64,000 bases of DNA, taken from contig CAXAMN010026373.1 of assembly GCA_963970005.1 (NCBI GenBank), forward strand, positions 349,536 to 413,535. Reading direction: 5' to 3'. The notes below the pieces were generated by a model. That model did no database searches, was not told the DNA's origin, and was given only the letters and a program-made list of their open reading frames with translations. Numbering within the stretch: position 1 is the first letter of the stretch; each line of letters starts with the position of its first letter. Origin of the DNA: Durusdinium trenchii (Eukaryota > Sar > Dinophyceae > Suessiales > Symbiodiniaceae). The translations under genes and the position numbers were made by a program. This document shows positions 53,728-63,990 of the stretch, one piece after another.

Positions 53728-54835
53728 GTGCGGAGACACGGAGATGTAGCGAGGTGGACCATCCACCCCAATAGCAATGGCCTCCAACCTACTAGCGATG
53801 GCACCCTAGTAGCGATGCCTGAGGTGACTTAGTGTGACTGAACATGGAACGTTGAGGTTGTTTAGATGCTTACAATCGACTCCATGGTGGCCCATGGTTC
53901 TTTGATATGCGTCAACATGGTTTCCCTGAATCTGTAGGGCATTGACCCTCACATCATTGTGGCAGACTTTGTTCAACGAGCAGTTTGTCACTTTCGTGAT
54001 TGGTTTTGCAGATGTCAAGCAATGACTCCAACAGTATGGTTGGTTGTCCAAGTGCTCCGAACCCAAGCCGGTTGGATCGCAACAGTTTTTGAGACACGTG
54101 GGAAGAAGCTAGAGCCGAGACAGGACAGTTTTGGGAGCTATGAAGATTCTGGTTGGTCATCACCAATCATACGAGGGTTCGACCCCGAGTCGATTCTATT
54201 TTCAATGTCCACCTGTTGCGAGTCAGACCCAGTTCTGAGACAGATACCGTTCGGATTTGACCCATCGTACCACTGCTGGACACCATCTGTTTTTTTCTCG
54301 CTCTCGCAAAAACACGGTTGGAAAGACCCCGCAGCGACCAGAAGCCCAGGGAGAAAGATGAGATAGAGTTGTTGTGAGTTGTTCACGTGCCACCACAGGT
54401 TGTTGGGCTGTCAACATGGAAGCTCCTGAAACGTGCGATCTTTGCAGGGTTCAGGCTGGGTATTGGTGCAGTGCCATAGAACGAAGGATTCCGATATGAG
54501 GTACGCACAACAAACTGTTCGACATGTTCAACTGTTCAACACAACGCGGAGATATGGTTAACGGATGTAAGTGAGGCGACTCCATCTCGGAGTCATCACG
54601 GGTCAAGGTTTTGTGCCGAAAGGGTGCCCACCTGGGAACCCTGACAAACCGAGAGCTGTCGGGTGTCAAGACCTCGGACACTAGGAAGCTACTAGGAAGA
54701 AAGGGCATCGCTACGAAGGGAGCAAGGACGCTACTAGGGGGGCTCCTGGCCTCGCTACTAGGAACAAAAGTGCGTGGAGGCGACGCCTCGAGACACAAAC
54801 GCTGACACACTGACACTGACCGGTCCGCTCGTGAG
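53728..54835. other. Intron-like stretch
   Basis: Modules at 53770-53820 and 54675-54780. A 135-codon + frame at 53959-54366 is open without recognised domain. Confidence 0.5.
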
Positions 54836-54952
54836 GACTGGTCACAACTACGAGCAGCCAATGAGGTTGCCAACTTTGCAGAGCTGCTTGGACTGCAACC
54901 CTTGTTAACATCTAAAGGGGACCTGCCACCGATGGGACAGCAATCCTGTGGG
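54836..54952 (+). CDS. Probable exon
   Basis: After CTCGTGAG, 39 codons read DWSQLRAANEVANFAELLGL, QPLLTSKGDLPPMGQQSCG, then donor GTCAGG. The minus strand is open as a 227-codon frame (54451-55134), which here is a shadow plus repeats. Confidence 0.55.
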
Positions 54953-55030
54953 GTCAGGAGTGGCAGAAGCCATATACTGTAAGCTGCACCAAATTTAGGG
55001 CGTTCTGGCTTCATCCCACAAGCAATGAAG

Positions 55031-55081
55031 CTCATGGCACTGTGCGCCACCGGGACGAGGCCGTTGCTCGCGAGCGAAGAG
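55031..55081 (+). CDS. Micro-exon
   Basis: Reading HGTVRHRDEAVARERR plus one base, between AATGAAG and donor GTGCCA. HRD here is not a kinase motif: no catalytic-loop context follows. Confidence 0.45.
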
Positions 55082-55199
55082 GTGCCATAGGCAGCCGAAA
55101 AGATCTGCTGACGAAGTTCGGTTGAGCATGCCATCGACAGGTGTCCAGTTACGGGATGTTGCAGCTGTGGTTGTTAGCCACTTCAAGGCAAGATATAGC

Positions 55200-55690
55200 A
55201 AGCAGCAAGGACGCTACTAGTAGCTCCTGGCCTTACTAGGAGCGATCGGACGCTACTAGGAGCAAAGGGCATCGCTTTCTTCACGGAGCGATCGGACGCT
55301 ACTGAGACTCTCAACTCCAACTCAGGTGAACGGAGCACCTACAGCGTCCTTGCTCCTAGTAGCGATGCCCGGAGCCCCTAGTAGTTTCTTGTTCCTAGTA
55401 GTAAGGCCAGGAGGTTCTAGGAGCGTCCCCTACTTACTCTCCGGAATCGTTAGGCCGAATCAGCCGGGGGTCCGCCCAAGCGTAGATGACCACGTGTGGG
55501 GTGAAAGAGACTCCACTGGTTTTGGAGCAACGGGCAACGTACTTTTGTTCTTGTATGTGCTGGGGGAGCCCTAACAATCTTGTGGACGCTACAAGGAGCA
55601 AAGGCCATCGCTACTAGGAGCAAGGAAGCTACTAGGGGATCCTGGCCTTACTACTAGGAACAAGGACGCTACTAGGAGCTCTAACAATCT
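55200..55690. repeat. Module arrays
   Basis: Arrays at 55200-55320 (forward, with GAGCGATCGGACGCTAC variants), 55335-55430 (reverse) and 55585-55690 (forward). Between them 55435-55570 has an open frame (RPNQPGVRPSVDDHVWGERD) of uncertain status. Confidence 0.8.
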
Positions 55691-56815
55691 TTACTCTGGT
55701 TTTACTCCGTTCATCCAAGACTCCATGTGCATCCCAAGAGATATGTCTGGTACAGGACTCCAGGACCTGGTACTATTTGGTACTGCACCAAAGATGCAAA
55801 GCACTACGTTGGAACCATCTTTATTAGATCCCACGCTTTTGGAGAGTCTACTAGTTACTAGTGCATTGCCTGTCCTTGAGTTCTTTGTGAGTGCGGCGGA
55901 CACCCCTGGCCTGCTTATACCTTCCGCACTGTTCACTCTTTGACCAATGTGAGTCCCCCAGCTATAGTTCCTAGTGACCCTCCAGCGTTCTATTGAAGAA
56001 AAATGATAATCATTAAAAAGTATAAATAAACAACAAAAAAATAATAACAATAACAATTCTTTCTGCGAAAGACGATCCTACCAAATGTGCTTTGAGAATC
56101 GGTCACTCGACCCGCAAGCTTCGTCCTCAAGCGATCCGTGGCCTTCGCGGAACGCGCGGAACGCGCGGACGCCCCGCGGACGCCGCCCCATGTGGCGAAT
56201 GACGTCGCTTGGCGAAAGCTGGGCAATCGATCGTACCAAAGCCTGAGAGAAGAATAAGAAACCACCTAGGTTGGAGGTCGTTGCTATTAGAAGAAGAAGA
56301 AGGTATATGATTTGCTGGGGGTGTCACATCCATTTTACACTAATTTGTGTGTCATTGTTATTCCTGTAGTAGCACCAGTTAGAACGCAGTATGGTGCTGT
56401 GCTACAATTGGCAACAGGGACTGCGTCTCCAAAAACTTGGACAAGTTGCGTCCTTGCTCCCTTCGTAGCGATGCCCTTTGTTCTTAGTAGCGTCCCCTTG
56501 TTCCTAGTTCAAGTTGCTTCCAGGTATCAACAAAGCCTTCACGATTGCTACTAGGAACAAGTGCCTCGCTACTAGGAACAAGTGCCTTACTAGTAGTAAC
56601 AAGAAGCTATTAGTAACAAGTGCCTTCAACTCGGTCTCTCGTCTTCCGGATTCAATTTCGGCCAAGCAACACTGTTCACCACCGCCAATCGGCACATTCC
56701 TCACTTCTGTACGGCAACGATTGGCACTCCAACTCGATTTGAATACCAGCTCAACTCAATTTTCAGCCAGATTCTGAAGTGAATACTGCCAGATTCTAAC
56801 TTCTCTTCCCAAAAA
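55691..56815. other. Unassigned stretch with modules
   Basis: Module array at 56445-56640. A GC-rich patch at 56090-56240 is open on both strands without a clear winner. Confidence 0.45.
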
Positions 56816-56985
56816 TCTAGGAACCAAATCATTAGTGAGAGCACTTCGTCAAGGAAGCTGCCCCCGCCACCCCTAGATATCCTGCGTCCGTTCGCTAGTA
56901 GCAGGTTAGCTAGTAGTTTGTTGAGCCCTTAATTAAGTAGGCGCCTACTTAATTGAGCAAGGGCGAGGGCAACAGTTTAAAAAAA
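56816..56985 (+). mobile_element. Fold-back (MITE-like) element, copy B
   Basis: The longest copy: ATCTAGGAACCAAATCATTA, CACTTCGTCAAGGAAGC, ATATCCTGCGTCC, modules, then TTAATTAAGTAGGCGCCTAC with TTAATTGAGCAAGGG, and a T/A-rich end. The central palindrome is perfect over 16 bp. Confidence 0.8.
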
Positions 56986-57274
56986 TAGGACCATTTCTTT
57001 TCTACACTTTCATGGAAGTTGTGGTATGCTGTGTTGCTTTCCACGTCAACCACAGCCTTGGGCACAAACATCTTCGTCGATGACCGACGATCATCCCTTT
57101 CACCGCTTTGCCTTCAAAGAGAGGTGCTAGCCGTTTGCTGCTTGCTTTTTAGCTATCGAGAATACAGGTTAACATTGGGTTAACGCAGGTTGAAACGGCA
57201 AAAACTTGTATCCCTCTGGCGGTGTCGCAGCTTTGTGCGATTTCTCAGCTCACCTGCACCTGATGCATCTTGCG
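56986..57274. other. Spacer between two fold-back elements
   Basis: Unique sequence of about 290 bp between copies B and E; no coding signal. Confidence 0.5.
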
Positions 57275-57375
57275 TACTAGTAGCGTATGTGGCTAGGAGC
57301 ATTGTCCCTTCCTAGATTAAGTAGGCGCTAACTTAATTAGCTAAGGAGGTAGTGCCACGGGCTTAAAAATTTGTA
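57275..57375 (+). mobile_element. Fold-back (MITE-like) element, copy E
   Basis: AGATTAAGTAGGCGCTAACTT with TAATTAGCTAAGG, then GCCACGGGCTTAAAA. One arm has diverged; the left part is replaced by module-like sequence. Confidence 0.65.
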
Positions 57376-57396
57376 CTTGTCATTTTGATCCACAAC

Positions 57397-57537
57397 ATGA
57401 GTTCAACCGACACACCGAACCTCAGGCTGAAGCTCATTAGCCTTGGCGCCTGCCTGGCGCTCGGGAGCGCGAATACCGAGGCCAGAAAATGCAGGTGGTC
57501 CGGAGAAGCATCAGCCTGCGATCAATCTGTACACTGA
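57397..57537 (+). CDS. Small ORF with signal-peptide-like N-terminus
   Basis: 46 codons starting MSSTDTPNLRLKLISLGACL and continuing ALGSANTEARKC, ending TGA. A hydrophobic stretch followed by ANTEA could be a signal peptide. It overlaps the minus-strand pseudogene, and only one is likely real. Confidence 0.25.
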   Translation: MSSTDTPNLRLKLISLGACLALGSANTEARKCRWSGEASACDQSVH

Positions 57538-58848
57538 ATGAGACCAGACAGAGAAAATTGTTTGTTGATGCGTTCCGTTTGTTACGGATCACACAAACTG
57601 CCATTTCCTGTAGGGTCTGTGAATATATCTCCACAACTGGTTGAAGGACCTGCTTGGAATCCCACATCAACGGCAAGCTGTTAAAGAAAGAAATGCCGCA
57701 CGACCTGAGATGTTCCGATGATATCCCACAAAATTTGAAGGGGTGCCGGAGAACCTTTCCATCCACCAGCATGACTGGATGACTGCAAAGTGATTTGGTG
57801 AGGTCTATGGACCTTTGCAACACTGGCCTTTTTGGAGATGATTTTAGGATTCTATGTGTGCGTGCGAGCCACACTCCACTCTGATTGTACTGCTTCGGTC
57901 GATGATGACAATGAACAAACAGTAACAGTGTGATCACGACTCTGGCAGCTTGTATGGCAGCATGGTCCGAAAGAGGCAGCTTGCACTTCGAATTCATCTT
58001 TGACCATGAGAGCCAATCTGGGATGTTCAAGATTTTGTTCGGGAAATCGGTGGCAGAACCTACAGTAGACGTGGAAAGCTGTACCTTGAGAGATTAGTAA
58101 TGCTTCAAAAATGCAATCCACATCCCCAACTGCCCATTGACCATAAGTCTTGACATGAGAAAAACAAAGAGCAACCATTCACTGAACATGAAACGAGTAC
58201 GGTTTGCTTCCGAAATCCTTCAACTCCGTATCGATTTCTGCAAGGGGGCTACGAACGGAGCGATCGGACGCTACGAACGGGACTCCTGGCTGAAGCTACG
58301 AACGGAGCCGCAGTGGTCTCTCAGAGCCGCAAGGCAGTGGGCTGGATGATGCCCAAAGAGTTCGAGAAGCTTCCAGGCTCGTTCTGAGCCACAGTTCGGA
58401 ATCGTGCCTGCCATTGGGCGGAACTGAAACTTTCTCCTATCGTGATAGAGCACAACACCCTCTACCGTGTTGCCTGTCCGTTTCTGGATTCTGAGACAAG
58501 ATGGCTTGCCTTGAAGCTTCAATGATAATCTCCAGAAGGGTGACATGTTCTGTACCACAAGTGGCTTTCTTCGTTGCCGCCAGGAGCTTATCCTGCGCCA
58601 CAGGACGCGGTCCACGAGTGGGGGGTGTAACCAGTCTTGGAACTGCTGGACGTGAAAGGGAGACATGCAAGAGTGCCTCAGGCTCTTTTGAAAATTGTTT
58701 GAGGAGGGTGCTGAATGTCCCTTATGGAAGGATCTTTTGGACCAAATCACCACGGGGCCAGGTCTTGCCCTGTCCATCTATCGATTTGCTGGCCACTAGT
58801 AGGGATAGAATAGCCAAGCTTCAGGTTCTTTGTTGGCAAGCGACCTGA
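57437..58848 (-). pseudogene. Decayed minus-strand coding region
   Basis: Consecutive minus-strand frames read as continuous protein with frame changes: LVQKILP, stop, GTFSTLLKQFSKEPEALLHV and DKLLAATKKATCGTEHVTLL (58490-58760); RRKFQFRPMAGTIPNCGSER and AWKLLELFGHHPAHCLAAL (to 58320); AVGDVDCIFEALLISQGTAF (to 57852); VDGKVLRHPFKFCGISSEHL and QVLQPVVEIYSQTLQEMAV (to 57560). CGAACG-type modules are inserted at 58250-58315. No domain recognised. Lack of introns would suit a processed copy. Confidence 0.4.
58250..58315. repeat. CGAACG-type modules
   Basis: Three units whose boundary is CTACGAACG rather than CTACTAG, inserted in the minus-strand coding remnant. Confidence 0.75.
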
Positions 58849-58984
58849 CCAAATGATTGTTCAATGCTTGGTGTCACCAAGATGCACGTCCCCTTCATCG
58901 TGCTTTTTGGCGTCAAATTGACTGCTTGGGATCGTGAGATGTAACCGATGAAGGGTCGTGACAAAACAGAAACAAGACACGACC

Positions 58985-59165
58985 ACGAAGCTCAAGCGAT
59001 GGCCTCCAACCTAATAGCAAAAAGAACCTAATAGGAATGGCCTCCACCCTAGTAGCCATGGCCTCCAACCTAAGACCAACGGGCTCCACCCTAGCAGGGA
59101 TGGCCTCTAATCAGGCCTCCACCCTAAGAGCGATGGCCTCCACTCTAGGAGCCATGGCCTCCACA
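58985..59165. repeat. Tandem GATGGCCTCCA modules
   Basis: About ten reverse units in a row, many with CACC in place of CAAC, more diverged than elsewhere. Confidence 0.85.
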
Positions 59166-59817
59166 CAAGAGACCCACGACAGCATTTCTCAGAATCCATA
59201 GAGTCTATAGAGATTCTCTCTCCAGGTGTCTTGATGCCTGCTGTAAATGTTCTTCACGCCGCTTTCATTCAAGGTTTTATAAGAAAGAAAGAAAGAATGT
59301 GTAGCGAAGGGTTCCCGTTTATAGTCTGGGGGTCTGGGGGCTGGACCTGTGTTTGCGTCGTGTCGTCGTGTCGTCGGGTCGTTAATTCCTCCACATTGGG
59401 TAAAGCCTAGCGAGGTGTTTCCGTTTATCTGTGGTTGTCCGTGCTACGAGGCTTATCCCATTGCAACGGCAGCGTGAAGTCGCTCCAAATCGTGCTTTCG
59501 CTGCGTGTCGAAGTGGACTTTTGTGCAGACGCAATAGATTATGCATGGTCGTTTTTTGTGTATCCTCACTTTTCGTGGCAGGCGCAGGGAATCGTGAGGT
59601 TGCGATGTTTGGTGGAGGTGAATGTCGCTGTGACATTGGGATTTGTGTATCAGCGGCTGTGGTTTTGAGGGGCTGGGATTGCGAACTGCTTGGCAGGGCT
59701 GCAGAATGTGTTGTCTCTGATGAGACTGCCCACCTCACTTTTGAAGAAAGTCCCGTACGAATTTGGAGGCTTTGACGCGCTTTGGAGGAAGTCTCGTACG
59801 TAACGTTCGCTTTGCAG
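59166..59817. other. Unassigned stretch with repeat echo
   Basis: TTCGTGGCAGGCGCAG at 59572-59587 exactly matches part of the 42-bp repeat at 41466. A GTC-rich run lies at 59359-59382. Frames at 59431-59775 are open in two registers. Confidence 0.45.
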
Positions 59818-60069
59818 ACTTGACGATGTCCTGCTGGCCAAGCACCCAAGGTGGACGCGTCCACTCAAACAAACTGCGGTCAAGGCGGCGGCGCCAAGAC
59901 TCGCGGCTCAAGCTCGGTGGGTGGGCTTCCGCATCGGGCTTTGCTGGCGGGGCTGTCTGGCCCGCATGCACAGCACAACGGAGGGGCAGACCGCAAGCGA
60001 GGAGCTTGCGCGTTTGCTCCTCCCTCGGTGGCGGGCTCGGACGATACAGTCCAGGTTCATGGACGCAGG
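59818..60069 (+). CDS. Probable long exon
   Basis: Acceptor CTTTGCAG, then LDDVLLAKHPRWTRPLKQTA, VKAAAPRLAAQARWVGFRIG, LCWRGCLARMHSTTEGQTAS and EELARLLLPRWRARTIQSRF. GC-rich with many Arg, Ala and Leu. The 3' end is uncertain; the frame stays open to 60222. No family recognised. Confidence 0.55.
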
Positions 60070-60459
60070 GGACCAGTTTTTTTTCTCCTATACTACAACG
60101 TTGCAGCCACAAGCATTTCTTTTCACTGTGCAAGAAGTTTCACTGGGCTGCAGAGCTAATGTTCTTCTCGGATTATCTCAAGGCTCACTCTTCACCAAGT
60201 ATACATGTGTGTGGAGGTAGTGTGTCTTCATGAAAAAGTTGACCACGGCCATTGAAATCAATGACATCCTTTGAAAACCTAGACAACCTAGAAAACCATG
60301 AGGGGGCATGTATTCAGCGAGAGCGCATGACGAGATGTACATGGCATGTCACATGCTGCATGTTGTAAACACCAAAGGTAGAAGATACAATAACCCATAC
60401 GTTTCGAGAAAGCTTTGTGCTTATCTTCTGTGGCATGACCCTATTTGCCCGCATCCCAG

Positions 60460-60557
60460 CCAAGCGCTTCGGCCACCATCTTGCAGAGCTCGCCGGCTCC
60501 GACGCGGCCGCTGACGAACGGCTGACTCTCCTAGAGATAGGGACCGGGGTTGCACAG
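60460..60557 (+). CDS. Exon ending in LLEIGTG
   Basis: Acceptor ATCCCAG and donor GTGACA, both canonical. It reads KRFGHHLAELAGSDAAADER and LTLLEIGTGVAQ. LLEIGTG resembles motif I (the SAM-binding glycine loop) of class I methyltransferases, but one short motif is not proof. Confidence 0.6.
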
Positions 60558-60860
60558 GTGACACCGAGGATAAACAAAATCAACCGAGGTAGACGAAAAG
60601 CCTCTTTAAACACCATTGCGCCATGAGATGCAGGTTCAACTCAGAACTGGCAGTGGTGAGCATTTGAGGGTGTCTGAAAACTACGGCTGAATGTACTAAA
60701 CGTGCAAGTAGACGTGATGGATTGTTTGATTTTTCGTCACGCGGCAAGCGGATTCGACATGTCCATGCTCATTTTTGCAGCCTATCATGCTAGTGACTCA
60801 TGACGTTTGAGCGGCTGTAGCTTGGGCTCACAGTATTGCGTGTCACATTAATCCTGTACC

Positions 60861-61421
60861 ATGATGAAACTTCTGCTGCTGTGCGCTTTTATGATGTGGC
60901 GAATGCCTGCAACTTTGGAACTGGATCTTTCCTCGGTTGATTGCCGGGTGCCACAGCACACGACCTTGTGGAAGGGCGACGAGCCCCTGGCCAAAGCCTT
61001 CTTGCGCTTCCTTGGGTTGATGTTATTGAAGGCCTTGACTCTTCAAGTGCCCGATGGATCTCACCCACAGGGCATCAAACTCTTTCAGACGCTCGACGTG
61101 AGGGTCACCATATGGAAGTTGCCCTTTGTGCTGCCCTGTATCAACGTCGGCTCCAACATGCATCACGTGTCGCTGTACAAGTGCACCAGTCGTGATGAGG
61201 CAGAAGCGCTTCAGAAGCACATTGAGACGAGTGTATTCGTACCCGCAGACACAGTGGGTCAAGTTGGCCCGCCGCCCGCGTGGTGGTGCCTACGTGGTCC
61301 TCTACCGCTTCCGCGCGGTTGCCGCCGTCGACGCGACTGCGTCCAGCAAACGCGCCCGCGCCAGGCGACCACATGTTGTCGTCACTCTCCTGCATTCTCC
61401 ACTTTCCATCTTTGCAGGTGA
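60861..61421 (+). CDS. Hypothetical, possibly secreted protein
   Basis: ATG-initiated, 186 codons. The start MMKLLLLCAFMMWRMPATL is a typical signal peptide. The next part is protein-like: LSSVDCRVPQHTTLWKGDEP, LAKAFLRFLGLMLLKALTLQ and HHVSLYKCTSRDEAEALQKH. After about residue 130 (61255) the frame becomes Pro/Arg/Cys-rich and less convincing; a + frame switch (GAYVVLYRFRAVAAVDAT) suggests an intron or frameshift there. Another frame is open at 60941-61195. Confidence 0.45.
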   Translation: MMKLLLLCAFMMWRMPATLELDLSSVDCRVPQHTTLWKGDEPLAKAFLRFLGLMLLKALTLQVPDGSHPQGIKLFQTLDVRVTIWKLPFVLPCINVGSNMHHVSLYKCTSRDEAEALQKHIETSVFVPADTVGQVGPPPAWWCLRGPLPLPRGCRRRRDCVQQTRPRQATTCCRHSPAFSTFHLCR

Positions 61422-61639
61422 CCGCGATGGCGAAATCGATTGCTCCGCGCTTAGTTCCGATGCACTTTTCCTCACAACACACTCCTCAACGTACCTCCTG
61501 CCACATCCTCTTCCTGGACCCCGCTTTAAATTCTAGCTGGTTAGTGTCCTTGGCGTGTTGCCAAACAATGTCACTTTTTTTCCCCACATAGCGAGAGCTG
61601 TCTGGGGCTCTTACTTCAAGCATAGGGAGAGCTGGATGT

Positions 61640-61905
61640 GTGCAGCCTGGGTGCTGGTATTGCTGCCGGGCGCCGCTGCTGTGCGCCCTTGGGTGCTGGT
61701 GGCGCCGCTGTGTGCGCTTAGGAGCTGCAGGGTGTCGCTGCTGTGTGCGCTTGGGAGCTTGGGTGCTGGTGCCGCTGCAGGGTGCCTGCGCTTGGCGGTT
61801 TGGGTGCTGCAGGGTGCCGCTGCTGTGTGCGTGGGAGTTTGGGTGGTGGTTGCGAGCTTGGGCGCCGGAGCCGCTGCGGCGCCGCTACCTTGGCGTTGCC
61901 TAAAA
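61640..61905. repeat. GC-rich imperfect tandem repeat
   Basis: Units around GTGCTGGTGCCGCTGCAGGG and GCTGTGTGCGCTTGGGAG recur four to five times with spacing of about 50-65 bp. Several frames stay open because of the repeat. Confidence 0.65.
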
Positions 61906-63699
61906 AGTATGTTTGCTGTCTGGGGCTTATGCTGGCGAAATTCCTGCGTCTGTCGTCTCTTCCTTCACACTACATTAAAGGCAGCAGAAATCGTCGAGAT
62001 CTACTGATGTCTTGCTTTCTGATTGTGATTGTTTCATCAGTTAGGCTCAGCGTGTGGTGAGTGAACCTTGCTTAAGGAGAGCAAGGTGTTTGAAAGTACA
62101 GCTGAGGGAGAGAAGCTAAGCACAGCCAACCTCGAATTGTTGTTTCATGTCCATGGTGTTGTGGTGGGCGGTGAATATCCGTCACGATACTTGCCCTGCT
62201 GTTACGGACGGAGCCGAAGTGCGGCCCGAAGGGTCTGCACATGCTCTAAGCAAACTGCCCGCATGTATGGTATGTGGCAGTCTTCCAGGGGAATATGAAC
62301 TTAGATGAAGTCCCTGCCCGGACAAGCCAGGCCGAAAAAGAAAGTCGAGCGGCCGCATGCCGGAGCATAACTCGACCATGTAGGCTTGAAACCCCAAACA
62401 TGTCAATAAGAGCCTTGCAGCCCAAAACACGTAACAGAGAACCTTGGGAGACACGGCCCCCCAAATCTAGCAGGTTCGTTTAAAACCCTGAGGCAAACGT
62501 GTCGAAACAGAACCCAAAACAGGTGCAAAAAGAATGAATGAAAGAAAGTAAGAAAGAAGGCTTCAGGGGTGGAAGGAAGCGTCGTGCAAAACCACTTGTA
62601 GATACTTGCCAGAGACAGTTGGCAGCTTCACGTTGAAAACTTCAAGGGGCCTACCACCGGCAAGATTGCGAAGGTCATTTGCTTGCTACCATTGCGTGAC
62701 CAGTTTCTTTGCAATCGCTACTAGGGTGACATCGCTCTTAGGTTGGAGACTAGCGCTAGCAGGTTGGAGGAGCGACCAGTTCCTTCGCAAAGCCTCCTCC
62801 AGTTCCTTTGCGCGCGCGGTCTGCACTAGGAGACCGCCGCGGTCCCGGCTGCGGAGGCACCTGCAGCTGAGGACTGACACCTCACGCCTCAACCCAGTTC
62901 ATCAAGAAACGCTGGGGTTGTTTTTTGTTTCGAGTGTTCAAAGTATCATGTGAAGGTTTTGTTCAAAGTGTTCAGGACGTTTCTCGCATGTCCCTTGGTT
63001 GAATCACTGTTCATCCCCCCTTACTCATGTGCTATCCGCCGGTATCACAGAAGATAATCCCTTCTTTGTGTCATGCATCTTCTGCATGAAGTCTTTCTTT
63101 ACGGAACCTGTAACGGTCTGTGTTTGGTTCTGAGTCGGAAAGCCATGGAAGGTCCGCAACAAGGCCCTTTGGGGCCCTTCATTCCAAAGACCCATGTCAC
63201 GTGTGACAACTTCCAAGAATCAATTCACTTTGTTTTGAATTTTGGACCTCATTTTCTCTTGTGTTATTGTTATTGTATTTCTTTATGTGTTTTCTCACCG
63301 TGTCCTTGACTTGTCGGTTCTCGGAAAGTAGCTGTGTAATGACAGTGCTGCTTGGGTGATGGCTTCGATGTGGAGAGTATCTCTCGGCCTCAAGGGTTGG
63401 ACTTTCCACACCACTCACGTCAGATTGGACTGAGTGTGAATCTCGTTTTGTTCGGTTCTCCATAGGCATAGCGAGCTTCTCCTCACCCAGTCTGAAGACC
63501 AAAGTGAAGAGGTGACGGATTTGCTCTATTTATCGTGGAACAGTTGTCAGTTCCAATCCCTGTTCATCGTTCAACTAAACCTCTCATGATATCTTACACT
63601 GCAACCTGTGGGCCTCAGGTCTCATGCAAAGTAGACGAGATACGGTTTTTGCCACGAGGACACACCTAGAAGCCACACAAAGGCCTAGTTCACGTGCAG
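61906..63699. other. Unassigned stretch
   Basis: Modules at 62715-62775. A GC-rich patch at 62780-62890 is open on the minus strand (TARAKELEEALRRNWSLLQ) and the + strand (RLRRHLQLRTDTSRLN); strand undecided. A GAA/AAGA-rich run at 62532-62560. Confidence 0.45.
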
Positions 63700-63766
63700 G
63701 AGGTTCATCCAGCAGCTCCTGCGGCTGCGGAGGCGTGAGATGGACCAGCAGAACAGACACATCTCG
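63700..63766 (+). CDS. Coiled-coil micro-exon
   Basis: Acceptor ACGTGCAG, reading RFIQQLLRLRRREMDQQNRH and IS, donor GTCACC. It shows that the same exon style continues to the end of the window. Confidence 0.55.
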
Positions 63767-63799
63767 GTCACCAAAATCGATTTGTTTCAAGTTAAATAA

Positions 63800-63990
63800 G
63801 CTACTAGGAACAAGTGCATCGCTAGTAGTAACAAGTGCCTTACTAATAGTAACAAGAAGCTACTAGGAACAAGTGCATCGCTACTAGTAACAAGTGCCTT
63901 ACTAATAGTAACAAGAAGCTACTAGGAACAAGTGCATCGCTACTAGTAACAAGTGCCTTACTAGTAGTAACAAGAAGCTAGTAGAAACAA
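63800..63990. repeat. Regular higher-order module array
   Basis: A unit of four modules (CTACTAGGAACAAGTGCATC, CTACTAGTAACAAGTGCC, TTACTAATAGTAACAAGAAG) repeats three times with a period of about 62 bp and very little divergence. The array is recent and ends in AACAATAATTAACAA. Confidence 0.9.

Noticed and set aside
55031..55081. HRD as a second kinase catalytic loop
   Set aside because: It is followed by EAVARERR, not the K-x-x-N context of a kinase.
54451..55134. 227-codon minus-strand ORF
   Set aside because: It is the shadow of + strand exons at 54836 and 55031 joined through module repeats.
61430..61480. EF-hand-like DRDGEID after an acceptor
   Set aside because: Position 12 of the loop is not Glu, and a second frame is equally open; insufficient for a calcium-binding call.
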